From contig NC_135774.1 of the NCBI RefSeq assembly GCF_028453695.1, forward strand, positions 14,136,001 through 14,200,000: a stretch of DNA of 64,000 nt, written 5' to 3'. Numbering within the stretch: position 1 is the stretch's first letter; each line of letters opens with the position of its first letter. Below are positions 1 to 12,375 of the stretch, one piece after another. This stretch comes from Augochlora pura. Its lineage: Eukaryota; Arthropoda; Insecta; Hymenoptera; Halictidae. The notes beneath the pieces are model-generated. The model was not told the origin of the DNA and made no database searches. It was given only the letters and a program-made list of their open reading frames with translations. Made by a program: the position numbers and the translations under genes.

Positions 1-29
1 AATTAATTCATGAAGTGAAACTCTATCGC

Positions 30-401
30 GTCTGATCGCTTGCCGTCCACTTCTACTTCGACCGACCATCTCCACTCTGCAATTCAAAGGGTTCTACGTG
101 AGCGAAGTGTCCGAAATTGAATGTTGATAAAATGCAAAACCCTAGGAGCTCGGTTCTATATCGCGTTCATGAATCTTCCGGGGCCATACATCAAGACGTA
201 TCTATTAAGAGAAAGGCAACAACGTTATCTTAGCAGGGGAATTAATAAACGTCTGACCATGGGCGACCCTCTTCCCCAGAAAGTACATAATTCCTCCACG
301 GAATTCCCCGGCCAGGTCTCGCCGTTCCGTATAGGTGTTCCCCGATGAGATGCTAATGAGATGCGAGAATACGTCCGACTTAATATAATCTGTTTCTACT
401 T
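30..401 (+). repeat. Family 1 motif, two + copies
   Basis: Copies at 30-59 (GTCTGATCGC start, CTTCTACTTC end, 30 nt) and 373-401 (GTCCGACTTA start, GTTTCTACTT end, 29 nt). Both match the GTCTGAC head and TTCTACTT tail seen across the window. Because the first lies at the window edge, the cluster may extend to the left. Function unknown. Confidence 0.7.
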
Positions 402-814
402 TCCGCGGCGGCCAGTCGTCGGGGATATTCGACTCGGTGTATCGGCAAATCCGGTCGTGCAAAGAAAACGGTGCGGCGGTTCGCGATCGTGTAGATCCTG
501 ATTGCAATCTCGATTCGGCACACCGGCGGACCCTTCACGCCGCTCTAATTAGCAATCGCAGCCGGGGGGCAAGTGCAAGGGCTGCAGCGGGAACGCTCGC
601 GGGAATTGTTGCCGCACGAAATGCATTTTAGCGCCTCGATCGGCCTCCCGTGGCGAAATTCCGTCGCGTTATCCGATGCCGGGCGAAATCTCGTTGGCCG
701 CCGCCGGGGCCGTAGGAAAATCTGTCGAACGGTTTCGATCCCGGGCGCACCGGCGGCCGATTCTGTTCACGTCGGGACAGTGATTGACACTTTACGAGGG
801 CCGAACCACGGCGC

Positions 815-846
815 GGCATCGGCATCGGCATCTGCATCGGCATCGG
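815..846 (+). repeat. GGCATC hexanucleotide microsatellite
   Basis: Five consecutive GGCATC units, with one unit changed to TGCATC, lie inside a GC-rich block. It is a simple repeat and accounts for the repetitive residues in the overlapping open frames. Confidence 0.9.
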
Positions 847-2929
847 AGCGCCGAGGCCTCCGCGGATCGATCGACTCGATTCGGCAGGTAGAAACAGCGG
901 CTGCTCGATTGATAAACGAAAAATCGGGACTCCGGAGTATGAAAGGAGCGGCGAGGGAAGGGGGGAATGGGGGTAGAACCTATCTGGGAATTGGAACGAA
1001 GTCGAAAGCAGCAGCGGAGGAAAGTAAACCGGAAGACAGTTTCGATTGCGGTCACATACCAGGCTGACGCACCGACCGACTGTCCAGGATACGAGACAGC
1101 CGGGCAGATACGGTTCCCGGAATAGTTACCACGTATGCAACATGCCTGCATATTCACCAGTTTCCCATAAGGGAATTCCTGTCACTTGGCCGAAGAAATT
1201 CCGGGACCGTATCGATTATCGAATCGAGCAACGCCGCGCGAGATCCACGCTGGTCGCCGGTACGATGGTTTCTGACGGGTAACACCGTCGGAAACTACAA
1301 TCGAAATAAGAAGATCGGGGGACCTGGGTACACAGAAGCTACCGAGTACGTAGCGCAGGTCGGTTCTTGATTGCAGCGCTGCGCCAACGCACGATACAAC
1401 GTCTTTAGTCAGCTTAATTAGCGACTGCGCCTGCGGGAGTCGTCGCAGCGTGTGTGCATTAGTGTACACATACCGATCGCTGTTGATATTCTAACGTTAC
1501 GTGGCTGGCTTAGGTGTTGGATTAATGGATCTCTTGCAATTCTGCGGAGATAAACGCGACCTCCTAAGGACTTTCGAACACGAACGCGCGCGACATCCGC
1601 GCTGCTTCCTCGACTGTTTCCACTGTACACGATTTTATCGCGCGTTTGAAAAATCAAGTGGCATTTATTGATAATAATATTAATAATAGATTTAAAAATG
1701 TAATGTTTTCCAATTTATTTATAAATTGAAATTTTGATATTGCAGTGAATATTAATAATGTCGAAATTCCTGCAAGCCTATGTTAATTATAATTAATCTA
1801 TAATTAAAGGAGATTCGTACTATACACTGTGATAGCAGACAAATTCGATTTAGGATAATATAATCGACCAAACATAAAGTATAAATGATTGTCTTAATGA
1901 TTGGAGTCTCACAACTGCTCTTCTTTAAAATAGAAAATATATGGCACGGTGTAACCCGAAGGGCTTCCATAAAATTTCGTGATTGCATGAAAAATGATGT
2001 TAATCGACGTAAGAACGGAACGACCGATCCTGAAAGATTGGTATTGTAATTGAATCACCGGCTCCGTAGGCTGGCGCGAACAATGTCCGCGATTTATGGG
2101 ATTCCGGAAGACACGGTTCCGGATCGAGCCGCGGAATCCCGCGATAAAACAAGGTAGGACACCGGTAACAGGTGTTAACGCGGTTCGAGAACGCGAACGC
2201 GAAGAATAATGGAACCCTTTCGGAAAAATCTTGGCCACCGCGGGGAGGCCGCGACGGAATTACCATTCGGAATATTTCCCGTCTAGCATAATACTCCTAT
2301 ATCGTCCCGCGGACCCATCTTTCACGCTTGATCCCATTGAATGATTACCCTTTCTGCTCCAATTTGCGTCGGTCCGCGCGACGACAGAACCCGGTGAATG
2401 CACGTCCAAGGATGTTAGTATGAAAGCGCACGGTCGCCAGGGCGATCGTGGAAAAAGAAGCTGGCCATCATCTCGTCCCAGATTGCGTTTCCACTCTGAT
2501 GCACCTTCGAGCTCTCCCCGAGCCACCGTAATTAGCGGACTGCCGGTCGACGGTCCGGCTCCGATCGGATTCTTCGCGCAGAGAAAATGGCATTTCAACG
2601 GGGACGAGAGCACCACCCCCCTCTGTTCGGACGCCGGGACCCCGGTTTCCCTTGCTATTAATCATGCGATCAAATTTAACTCGGCCCTTGTTTGAACTGC
2701 ACCGCGAACTATGCGCACTCCTGAACTACTGGCTCGGAGCGCTGGCAGGCTACGCGAAATGTCAAGTGACGCCTCGAGCAGTGATGCAATTGAAGTCGAG
2801 TGATACTTGGTCATTTGAAGAGTGCCGGGGGACTTGGCGCGGTTATGGCGTTTGTAAATAGTTCGTTTAATTGCGACCGGAATCGCGCTTAATACTTCGA
2901 AGAGTTCGAATAATGTTCTACTCGATGGA

Positions 2930-3360
2930 GGCTGACTAATGATCGTTCGTGCTACTTGGAGACTCTCTTGAGTTTCTTATGGGGTTACGTATGACTCTGT
3001 GCTGATTAGGCTACTTAGGATAGGAGGGAAAGGTATCGTCTGACTATTGGTGATTTATACTACTTGAACCGAATTTAAAAGACAAAAATTGGAGCTCCCT
3101 TCGTTGCTGTAATATATGTAACAAATATATGGATATCTTATAAATATATCTTGCAGTCGGAAATATATCATTACAGACTGAATAATAGTAAATTGAAAAA
3201 TTATTATCAGGAATATAATTATTCTTTCTTAAAATCTTTTTATCTCTATATCAGTCTCATTCCTCACAACGAAAACCATACCGCGATTTGAAAAATCAAA
3301 AATCCACTTGGGGTTAATAGTGGATCGTCTTGTCTGACTAATGTCACCTCAAGCTACTTG
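2930..3360 (+). repeat. Family 1 motif cluster, four + copies
   Basis: Copies of exactly 29 nt at 2930-2958, 2989-3017, 3038-3066 and 3332-3360. The last two carry the full GTCTGACTA head and end in CTACTTG; the first two have one or two changes in the head (GGCTGAC, GTATGAC). A tail-only half site (TGTTCTACTCG) precedes them at 2914-2924. The cluster straddles the left edge of an AT-rich trough. All are in one orientation. Confidence 0.8.
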
Positions 3361-5316
3361 AATGAACCTTCTAAATAGCCAAAAACGAAGCATCATTTTA
3401 ACGTTGACATAAAGACATGAATCTAGAGAACGCTCGTGGCATGAATTAAGCCATTTCAGAACCAACGAATCAAATATTCCTCTCACAGCGCGCTCATTAA
3501 ATCAGAACATAGGGCAATGTATCTATAGTTCTTTTCACTTATTAAATGCGAATTTTCGCCTATACAAAGATCCGAGATATCTCCGTCGAGCGTTCATCGT
3601 CGAAGTACCGGAGATACCGGAGCGGACGGGCGCGCGTTTCCGCCGTTCTCACGCAATCTTCCAATAACTAGCCTCGCTCGACGGGCGGAGCTCTTACAAG
3701 CGGATAATTCGCCGCTGCCGCAGCCGTCGCGCGGACGGTTCGCGAACGGTCAGGATCGGTGAGCAATGATTGCGGCGAGCCGAGCTGCGATGCTAGCAAA
3801 GTTTCAACAACGCTCGCGGACGATCTCACGAAGTCGAAGTCGCGGGCAAAGTTTCGTGTTTCCGTCGTTCTCGCCGTCCTGGCAGCAGCCCCTCCCCCCT
3901 CCTCCCCCGAGGACGAAAAGAGGGGAGAAGTGGGACACGGGGTCGGAAAGGTCGTAGGGTGGCTCAAGGGAAGAATGAGGCGCGGTGCAAGTTCCTCGAA
4001 TGAAGCGAGTTTCCAAGGCGAAGGGGACCGAAGGAAAGAGCTCCCGGGGAACGGAGGAAGAACGGCGACCGGGAGGACGCCCTCGGTTACCTACGAAATC
4101 ACCAAATCCACCTTCCGTCCCATCCTCCGCCCCTCCTCCCCGCCGCACCTCGGCCAACCGACGAAAGTTTTGCCGGGGGTTATGTCGCCGAAGTATTGCT
4201 CGTTAGATTTCCATTGAGGCGGCAGTTATCGGACCATTCCACCGCGGCCAATTCCGCGTGGATTTCGCGCCGGCACCCTACTCAGCATGCCAACCGCTCC
4301 GTGATTTATCAATCCGTCGCGTCGGTGCGCCCCGACGCTTAGGGCAACCGGGAGCGAGCATCGATGCAGTCCGGTGCAACCCGTCTGACGCGGTCGCGAA
4401 GACTCGGGGAACAGCGGGGTGAACACGGAGAAGCGTGTTACTATGCTGATCGACCGAATTAACAACAGTTAAGGCTGCTTGTTATTTCTTGAGGAAAGGG
4501 GTGGAGTGGGCTCTTCTGCAGTATTATGTTGTGTAGTATAATATAATCATTTCTCAATCTAAGGCTCTAGATTACTGCTATAGACTCTTTCATTCCTTTT
4601 AACGATAATCGTAATGTGGTAGCAAAGAATTATAAACAAAATTGTAATATGACATTTGATAAAACAATTTAGTATAATAAAATCATTTGAGCATTCCACT
4701 AGTTTGGGGTAAGTATTGAAATAATTATTAAAAGGTGCTGGTAGCGAGATTTTATCGAAGATAATATATTCCACTTACTGATATGATTAAGGAGTCCACT
4801 AATACAATGTTTTTATATTTTATAAAAATTGTTGGATTTTATAAAGAAGGTATAGGCATTAATATTTCTTTTAAAAGTTCTGAAAAAAATAAACTTCGTA
4901 TAAAAGTCAAATTGAGTGTAATATTATATTAGGAACTCATTTTTTTCTGCTTGGTTACGAAAAAAGAACGAGTTATCTTCCCGTGTTATCCAATAGATTG
5001 TAAAATGTATATTAAAAGCGTACTTAATCGAAAATTATGATTTAAGAAAAAGAATAGGTGCAGTATCAGGTACCTTCGCCGTACAGCCACGGAATTTCAA
5101 TATGGAGCGAATCAATCGGCGAAGTCGCCTGCTTATTTAAATACTTTGAGCGGAAGCGCCCCGGAGCTATTGATAGTAGAAATTCCAGTTAAAATACCGA
5201 GTCCTCGGTTCACCGGAAAGCAAGGTAGAGGCGTCTTCTCGAAATTGGTCGACATTGAAAATGGCTAGCGGGGACAGGTGACGTGCTCGTGCCGTTCCAC
5301 GTGAATTTCGTGCATC

Positions 5317-5317
<1 letters not shown>

Positions 5318-5364
<47 letters not shown>
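5318..5364 (+). repeat. CT dinucleotide microsatellite
   Basis: About 20 CT units followed by a short GT run. On the other strand this is a GAGA tract, which in insects can bind GAGA-factor-type proteins, but nothing here shows that it is used. Confidence 0.95.
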
Positions 5365-5365
<1 letters not shown>

Positions 5366-6205
5366 GAAGTGGGGGGACGTTGTACAGACAGCACAATAGA
5401 GGCGGTTCCGTTTACGTGGACGTAAATTACCGACGGAATTAGCCGCGAGTTCGAAACGCTAATAAGAAGTTATACGGTCGTCCCTCTGCCGAACCCCCCC
5501 TAAGAAGAACTTGGACATTTACCACCCCCCGCCCTCTTTGTATGCTCGCCTTAAGTGGCGATAGCGCGGGGCGAGCGCACTAGCACGCTATAAAATAATT
5601 GAATTTCGACTTCAAAGGACCGTGCGCTAATGACATTACCTTACGCTCGCAGACGCAATTAAGGTGTATAAGGTGTCCCCGTTCGCCCCCCGTCCTGACC
5701 CTCCGCCCGGCTCTGTCCCGGTGGTCCAGGGGGGGAAAGTTTTCAGGGCACGTAGATATTTTTATCATTCTCCACGGGGCCCCGATAAGAAGCCCGCGCG
5801 ATCAACCGGCGGACTCCACGTGAATCAGATACCGGGTAATCGACGGAGGACTCTCGTTCCGTTTTTGGGCCAACGTCCCGATCGTTTATTACCTTTCGCT
5901 ACTTACCGCTTAGCGACCCTATTGAGCAACGCCTCGCCGTACTATTTTACCGGGCCGGGACCCGCGGTCCGAGATTTAACGAGATCTCTCGGACACGATA
6001 GAGATACCACGAGAATTACCGCCGGATCGAATTCATACTTTATTTATAACGCCGACGATTCCGCGCTGCGGAAATTCGTATGATACAGACGTTCTCCGGC
6101 CACGTGAGGGCTCTTAATACTTATCTTTACCTCGGAGACGTGGATTGATAAACGATCGAAAAGATTAACGTTGATATCGGGGGAGATAATATCAGGTTTT
6201 TCGAG

Positions 6206-6697
6206 CGAGTAGAAAAGGTCGGCGCTTGGTCAGAGAGAAATCATAGGGTCTGCGAATGTAGTCATTATATTCTACTTTATTATACGGACTATTCAATAAT
6301 ACTAGTTGGAAAGTATTATATAAGTAAAATCTGACTTTCGGAAGTAAGTAGAAAAGGTCAATACTTGATCAGACAAATATGTATTTAAATACAAATTATC
6401 TAGCGAATATACCTTATTCTATTGTATGATCAATTTAGTGGTATATAAATGTTCACAAGTATTATATACAGTGAATATTGAACAGTGAACTGTGATTCAT
6501 CTCAGCAAGTAGAAAAGGTCAGAACTTGACCAGACAAGTACTGTAACATTATTCACCTCACTTAATTAATTCTTCCTGCTATAATATTCCATCTCAGAAA
6601 TAATCAATCAGATCACAAATATTTACTGCATTGTGTCATTTATTTAAACAATCCTAGGTACCCATAACAAGTAGAATAGTTCGCCACAAAGTCAGAC
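6206..6697 (-). repeat. Family 1 motif cluster, four - copies
   Basis: Copies of exactly 30 nt at 6206-6235, 6345-6374, 6506-6535 and 6668-6697, spaced 139, 161 and 162 bp. On the + strand they read as (C/T)AAGTAGAAAAGGTC... (one CGAGTAG) and end in GGTCAGAG or CAGAC. Three share AGTAGAAAAGGTC, so these are closely related copies. The spacers between them are AT-rich and not obviously alike. This is one of the cleanest clusters in the window. Confidence 0.85.
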
Positions 6698-9549
6698 AAG
6701 AGATCCACCGTCACAAAGATCATTCAATCAGCGCAGCTGCGTCCACAACAGCGTGACCGAGTACCATACAGCAAGCGTAAACGCTAGTACGCGATCAGAC
6801 ACAAAGAACCATCACAAAGAACATACGCGACTATCCCGGGTTCTTCGAAATTACACTCGCGGAGCCGAGGAATCCGATCATTTCCTTGTTTCAACGGCAA
6901 TCATCGGCTCCTCTGGCCGAATCAATGGATTCGCCAGAGCATCGAGGGATTTCGCGGAGGGGTGGTGTATCCGGAGGGGGTGGAGGGGGGGGGGGGCATT
7001 CCGCTCGCGCGCGGCGAAGCATGAAGAGCGGAGGCAGGCGGCGTCGGGAGAGGCGAGAAGTAACGACTCGAGCGTGTTCAATTAACAGCGACGCGGCCGA
7101 GCTCAATTAAAGGATGCTGTTCAGGTGTAAAAGTCAACGCGCGGATCGATCGGGTTCTCCCCGCGAGATACCCGGCCGGTAACGGCTTCGCAGTTAAGGG
7201 AAACTAATCAACACGTATCAGCCGGAACATTCGGCTGGCGGAAGGGCTGGCGGAGAGCGGGGCGAGGCGGGACGGGACCGGGGGATCGCAATCATTTTTC
7301 TTCGGATCTATCCCCCGGACATGGTCGACCCGCTGGCTCGGCGATCCGCAGGAGAAGAAAACGAGCAGGACCCGGAGGGCGGAGAGACGTTTCTTCGAGC
7401 GTCAGGGAACGAGACAGTTCGGGAAGTTTGACGATAAAGTAAGAAACTCGAAGGACGGTCCTCGGGATGTTTAATTATTTCACCGTGCCCGTAGTTCGCC
7501 GTTCTGCTTTTTATAACGGAATAAAAACGTTCGCCGGGACCGAAACCCCGCGGAGGACAGAAGTTCCCGGCGACGACCGTCGACCGTGCTCCTCTCCCGG
7601 TATATTTTCTTGGCTCGTTATGCAGGCTAGGCCAACTCCCCGCAAGTATCGACTTCCTCCCGGATCGATTTAAGGGAATCAGAGCAGATAACTGAGTTGC
7701 CGCGATTGAGAGGACCAATCGACAAGGAATCGAGCCAAGAAAAAGGACGAAGGGGGAATATCCTGGGAATATATTTTCTGCCCCTTCCCCCTCGCCGCCG
7801 CGGCTCCGCGATTTTTTCCTCGTTTTGCCGATGTCTCGCGCGCTCGATTCCCTCAGCCCGAGCGTCTATTTATGTTCCTTATCGGCCCGTTGGAAGCATG
7901 ATCGCGACCGTCAAAACCGAGAAAACGAATCGGAAGCTCGATAAACCGAAGAGATTGCCCCACGGAACCATCGCGCGTTTAATCAGGCGCCGAAATAATC
8001 GTTGGGATAATCAGCCCTTCTACCGTGATCGCGCAAGGGCCCCCTAAAACTCTGTTATTTTCTCGAATCCCCGCACTTGGAACCGATCCCTCGATATCTC
8101 CGAGTAGAATCAACTGCATGGACACGGTGTACGATCGTCGGAACGCGAGTCGAAGCTTGGGCTAATTTCTGCTTCTATCGAAAAAGATGTTTCGACGATT
8201 CCTCAAATTTCGACGATTCCTCCTCGCAAAAATTTATATGATTATTCTTCGGCAAGTAACAAATATAAATGAGAAATACTGATGCTAGAAGATGCATGGT
8301 TTCGTTAGAAAGAAATTCCAATAATTAATTCGCCATCAAAGAATGATCCAGCCGCGTACCCAGTTTCTATGGGGGTTCAAGTCGAAGGCGTATTTCTTCC
8401 ACGCGTAGCCTTTTACGGTCTCGTTACCGGCAGGCCGAGCCGTGTAATGACCGCCTGACCATCCGGATCCGAGGGTTGGAAGTTACCGTGGATTGTTAAG
8501 AAGCGCCACGAGAATAGAAGACAGTCGCGAGGGTGTGGCGGGAGGGAGGAAAAAGAAAGAGAAAAGACGGTAACAATGAAGCGAGCCGGGTCTCTCGAAC
8601 GGCTCAGCGAAGCTTGCATCGGCAGCTTTCGGCGAGCGATCGGCCGTGAACCCACATTCCCCGAATAATGATGTACTCTGTTCCCTCACGAGCCGGTGTT
8701 CTTCTTGCTCGAGCGCGTCGCGGGTAGAATAGTAGGTCGCGAGGCGTTCAGAGGATATTCGGGGGATGCGGCGCGCATAGCGTACCGAAAGCCTCGAGTG
8801 CCGGTTTCTCTCGTCGAGCCGCGAGGTCCCGTTTCCCATTGGCTCGGCCGCCGCGAGCCTCGTGCCGCGATCCCCAGGATAATTATAGGAAATCCAGAGT
8901 GAAACGGGACGGATATACGACGCTCTGATATAAATTAGTATACTCCTGTTCCGCCGTTGCCGCCGACAACGACGCCGCCTGCGGCAAATAACTGGGTCGT
9001 TGTATAATAATACGTGGAACGTAAATAGGTGCTCACGGACGAGCCCTTGTCGGTGAAACTGTGCGTCGATGTCTTTCGATGGACGTATTTATAACGTCGC
9101 AACTGCCGGCGGAATCCCCCCGCCTGTCGCGAAAGCCGTGCGGAAGTTTTGCCTAATTATTGGATTGCGGATTTCCGGATAAAAATAAAAATTCTCCGGG
9201 TCCATTGTCGCAGAAGCTACACGAAAATGTATATATTCTCTAAGGCGTTGTATCCCTTTGCTTAAACTACAATACTTATTTATTCTCTTCTCATTTTTAT
9301 AGAAAATTAAGATATATTATCGAGGTTCATATATCTAAACTTTAAAAGTTAAAAAGCATTCCCTAATAAAAGAGAAAAGTCCCGATTTACTTAGATTTTG
9401 TACAGTTTATTTTATAGTAAAATAAATAACATAATTTATATAATAATTCTTAATGAAATTGTCTTCCTTATTATCATAATCTTAAAATGAGAAACCGTCA
9501 ATTTGACAGTAGTACGTTTAGTAATCACAGCGAGATAAAGCATAACCCG

Positions 9550-9579
9550 CAAGTAGTAAAACCCGTCCATACATCAAAC
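9550..9579 (-). repeat. Degenerate family 1 motif copy
   Basis: The + strand reads CAAGTAGTAAAACCCGTCC and ends ATCAAAC, 30 nt. The CAAGTAG end is intact; the GTCAGAC end has become ATCAAAC, resembling the GGTCAAAC variants at 62.0 and 62.3 kb. Isolated copy in an AT trough. Confidence 0.45.
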
Positions 9580-10692
9580 AACTCGGTCTATTCATTACAG
9601 AATTATTTCTGCTAGCTTTATGTGTCAACCAAAAGAATCGTGTAGAAATCAAGTACCACTACAAAGGTTAATTATAAAATCGCTGCCACGACCCTACCTC
9701 GTGTTCCAAAGTAAACCTCGAGAGTGATACGCCGGCGTCGTTATCGCCAGTAAACCCTAATCGCGTCTGGTAGCCGGGCCGTGCACCTTTAGAACGCGCA
9801 GCGTGTTAACCGGTCTTGGGGGTCGAGCGTGTGTAGACGTGTACACGCGGGAAGCGTCGGGAGTTGTACGTGCGCGCAGAACGCTCGGCATCGCGAAACT
9901 TCCCTTCGCATGCCCGCACACACAGTCCTGTTGCACAAAGATCCGGAGAATGCGGTGGCCGCATACAGCCGCGCGAATGTTTGGCGTGGCTCTCGGGCGC
10001 AGTTCGTTACTCGCGCTCGCGCGAACGTTAACAGCGGCGACAATAGCAACGGTAACGGCAACAGAGACGACGACAGCAGCAACGGGGAGAACCCGAAGTG
10101 CACTTCGGGGTTGCGAAGATCATAATTACAATCAAGTTGCACCCTCGCGCGCGAGAGAGTGACTTTACGCGTCGCCGGGCACCGGGAGGCCTCGAGGATA
10201 CTTTTCTCGGTCGCCGTCTGTCGGATCGGATCACCGGCGTAATCGCTGTCGGGCACCGGTTCTAATCACCCTTTGAGCCGGCCCGCGACGAGTGGTTCGT
10301 TAGAAATTCCATAACCGCTTGCGGAATGCATGAAAAAAATCTTTTCGCCGTTCGACGAACCCCGGTTTCGACGAGGGCTCGCGCGCCGAGGCTGGCTGGA
10401 TCGTACGGGGCGGAGCGCGCGTGCGGGTTCTTTGTGACGAGGCGCGGCGCCCCCGGCTCGAAAATAAATTCAAAGTACGCGCGCCATGGCAAAAGCGGTC
10501 GTTACGTGTCCGCGTGGAAACCGAGTGAATCCCTGACAAACGCCGGCTAAACTCGCCCCGGGATCCCCCACTGTTCCAACGTTTACTTTCTCTCTTCCTC
10601 TCTCCCTCACTCTCGCTATTTAACACTGTGTCACTCTTTACCACTCTCTCCCTCTTTCTCTCACTATCTCTTTCGTTCTAACTTCCATTCTC

Positions 10693-10718
10693 ACTCTCTC
10701 TCTCTCTCTCTCTCTCTC
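10693..10718 (+). repeat. CT dinucleotide microsatellite
   Basis: Thirteen CT units within a longer CT-rich stretch (10585-10740). Simple repeat; no other role visible. Confidence 0.9.
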
Positions 10719-10973
10719 GAGATTTCTCTTAATCTCTCCCCGTTTTCCTCACTCTGTTTCGCGGCTCGTACGTGAGACTAGTATCCCGACCCGTGATTAA
10801 AAACATTCGGGGAGCGCGTTCACGCACGGTTTTTCACCGCGAAGACGAGGGAATTTAGCTGCGAGCGAGAACGCTAGATTACGCGTCGTTAAGCCTTCGC
10901 TCGACCTCTTTTTCTTCCCGTTCTGCCGCGTTTGTTCGCGTGCCCGGGCCAACCAGCGCTTCACCCCGTGAAT

Positions 10974-11320
10974 GTCTGACTAATGCCGGGCCATTCTACT
11001 CGGCAATTGCCCTGCCCTTCAAGCGCAGCTTTGACAAACTTGCAGGATCTACGAGCCGTGCCTTTGTGCTACTTCAAGTCTACCTCCTTCTCGCCGATCT
11101 TGTCAGTAGTATTTGATACTACTTGCTACTACTCGGTATTACTTGGAAATACTTGCCACTACTTCGTACTATCTGGAACTGTAATTGTTTTATTGCGCCC
11201 AACTTCTTACTGCTAAAAGCAGTGCAATCCAAGTTCTGTATGACCCTATAAGTGCTACTACTACTTATATTTACTTCTGTTATATTGAATCGAGTGGAAA
11301 GGGTCGACGCATGGTCTTAC
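10974..11320 (+). repeat. Family 1 cluster with orientation switch
   Basis: Plus-strand copies at 10974-11002 (strong: GTCTGACTAATGCC ... TTCTACTCG), 11047-11075 (degenerate head, tail GTGCTACTTC), 11097-11125 (degenerate head, tail TACTACTTG) and 11238-11267 (GTATGACC head, CTACTTA tail). A minus-strand copy follows at 11291-11320: CGAGTGGAAAGGGTCGAC then GGTCTTAC, exactly 30 nt. The cluster is followed by an AT trough. It is the only cluster where I see both orientations. Confidence 0.7.
11117..11176 (+). repeat. 10-bp minisatellite of the motif tail
   Basis: Six consecutive 10-bp units: TACTACTTGC, TACTACTCGG, TATTACTTGG, AAATACTTGC, CACTACTTCG, TACTATCTGG. The unit is the tail of the family 1 motif (TACTACTTG), so the array looks like local amplification starting from the copy at 11097-11125. 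Confidence 0.85.
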
Positions 11321-12339
11321 CATAATTCTATTGACAGAGATTTCAGGCAACGTTTTCGTCTAATATTAATGGCTGCCTGAACAATATCGTCTTGTACTGC
11401 TGGGAAACGTAATTATTTTTGTTTGTCCAATTTTGTGGTGTTGAAATTAAAGCTGTCAGTTTCTACTGTATGATGAATTGAATCATTGATCCATTTCCTC
11501 CCGATGTTCAGCAAATATTAAACAGAATAACGAATAATGCAGTAATCAACCAGTTTCATTATTTGTTATTCCGGAACGAAGGTAATTCAGTTATTCTTTG
11601 CTGATGAATAAAAAATACATTTTCGAATATAGGGAGAACGTGTACATTTGTAAGAATAAAAATACATATTGTACAGAAATATGGTTCGTCAAATTAAAGA
11701 TTTTTTAAATACAGAAATACATTTATTATATGTTTTATTGGATAGACATGCTCTTCGAAATGTCTTCATTTTTCGTAAAATAGAATTTTCAGATTGTATA
11801 ATTCTTATTTGATAATTTTAACATTTTTACGTGACATCTAATTCATGAGATCTGTTTGAAAGAGACTTAAAATAAGCACTGAAATTCCTCTGATTTTTAA
11901 CATAAATTTCTCGTGGTTCACATTTTTTATATAAAGCACTATCTTTTTTCAAATCACAAGACGCATTACTAGAACAGTCCCAATAACAAATAACCCAACA
12001 ATTATTAATTATTTATCCATTATTTCCCTTCAAATGCAATCTTAGTCGAATAATGTCCATCACTGTTCTACATCCCCGAATCTGATTAACCTTGTCGCCA
12101 CGATTCTCCGCGGTCGCAATCAGAATAGATCCCGCCACCTAATTTCGTAGATCCTAACCTTGAAAGTTCCGTACCAGTTCTTGTGTATTCGGCCGCGTGT
12201 CGCACAGCCCCGACAATAATTATCGCCGGGATCCGAGGGGTGGAGGCAGAAGGAGAAAGGCAGCTGCAAAAGGATGATAGGCAGCGAAACTCGAGTTTCA
12301 GTCTCGACAGCCTGTTAGGGGACGCCTATTAGCGTGACG

Positions 12340-12375
12340 TAATGACGTCATTAGCCGGCACGAGATCACGTGATC
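12340..12375. promoter_or_regulatory. CRE-like and E-box palindrome pair
   Basis: TAATGACGTCATTA (12340-12353) is a perfect 14-bp palindrome around TGACGTCA, the consensus site of CREB/ATF bZIP dimers, and a further TGACGT half site sits directly upstream at 12335-12340. Ten bases after it, GATCACGTGATC (12364-12375) is a perfect 12-bp palindrome around CACGTG, the E-box of bHLH-ZIP proteins. Two long palindromes this close are unlikely by chance, so this may be an enhancer or distal promoter element. No gene is visible beside it, and binding is inferred. Confidence 0.45.

Larger units (their letters stand above)
1..2900. other. Mixed GC-rich block, no gene recognised
   Basis: GC-rich and CpG-rich to about 1660, AT-rich trough 1661-2000, then GC-rich again to 2900. 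Open frames of 164 codons (573-1067, +) and 121 codons (792-1157, -) overlap each other on opposite strands and translate the GGCATC repeat into Ala-Ser or Met-Pro runs, so I treat them as chance frames. Two family 1 motif copies lie at 30-59 and 373-401. I see no splice-site pair, RNA gene or transposon in the rest. Absence of a gene is an inference from reading only. Confidence 0.6.
2901..6205. other. AT/GC mosaic without recognised gene
   Basis: AT-rich 3060-3600 and 4480-5060; GC-rich 3600-4480 and 5060-6200. The GC block at 3.6-4.2 kb gives overlapping open frames of 152, 117 and 99 codons on both strands with Arg/Ser/Pro-rich composition and no domain I know. A frame of 139 codons at 5664-6083 overlaps a 74-codon frame in another phase and has no recognisable content. 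Apart from the motif cluster at 2.9-3.4 kb and the CT repeat at 5.3 kb I see nothing functional. Confidence 0.6.
6700..10970. other. GC-rich blocks with two AT troughs, no gene
   Basis: GC-rich 6700-8150, 8400-9180 and 9700-10970; AT-rich 8160-8350 and 9180-9700. Open frames here (136 codons at 7308-7718 -, 116 at 7697-8047 +, 155 at 9789-10256 -, 114 at 10300-10644 -) are Arg/Ser/Pro-rich, overlapped by antisense frames and match no family I know. A 12-base G run lies at 6985-6996. An 18-bp direct duplication of TTCGACGATTCCTC starts at 8191 and 8209. CT-rich sequence covers 10585-10740. Confidence 0.6.

Noticed and set aside
6206..6697. CRISPR-like layout (30-nt repeats with unique spacers)
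   Set aside because: Repeats are degenerate, spacers are 109-132 nt and variable, and the sequence is eukaryotic in texture; no cas genes. The likeness is only formal.
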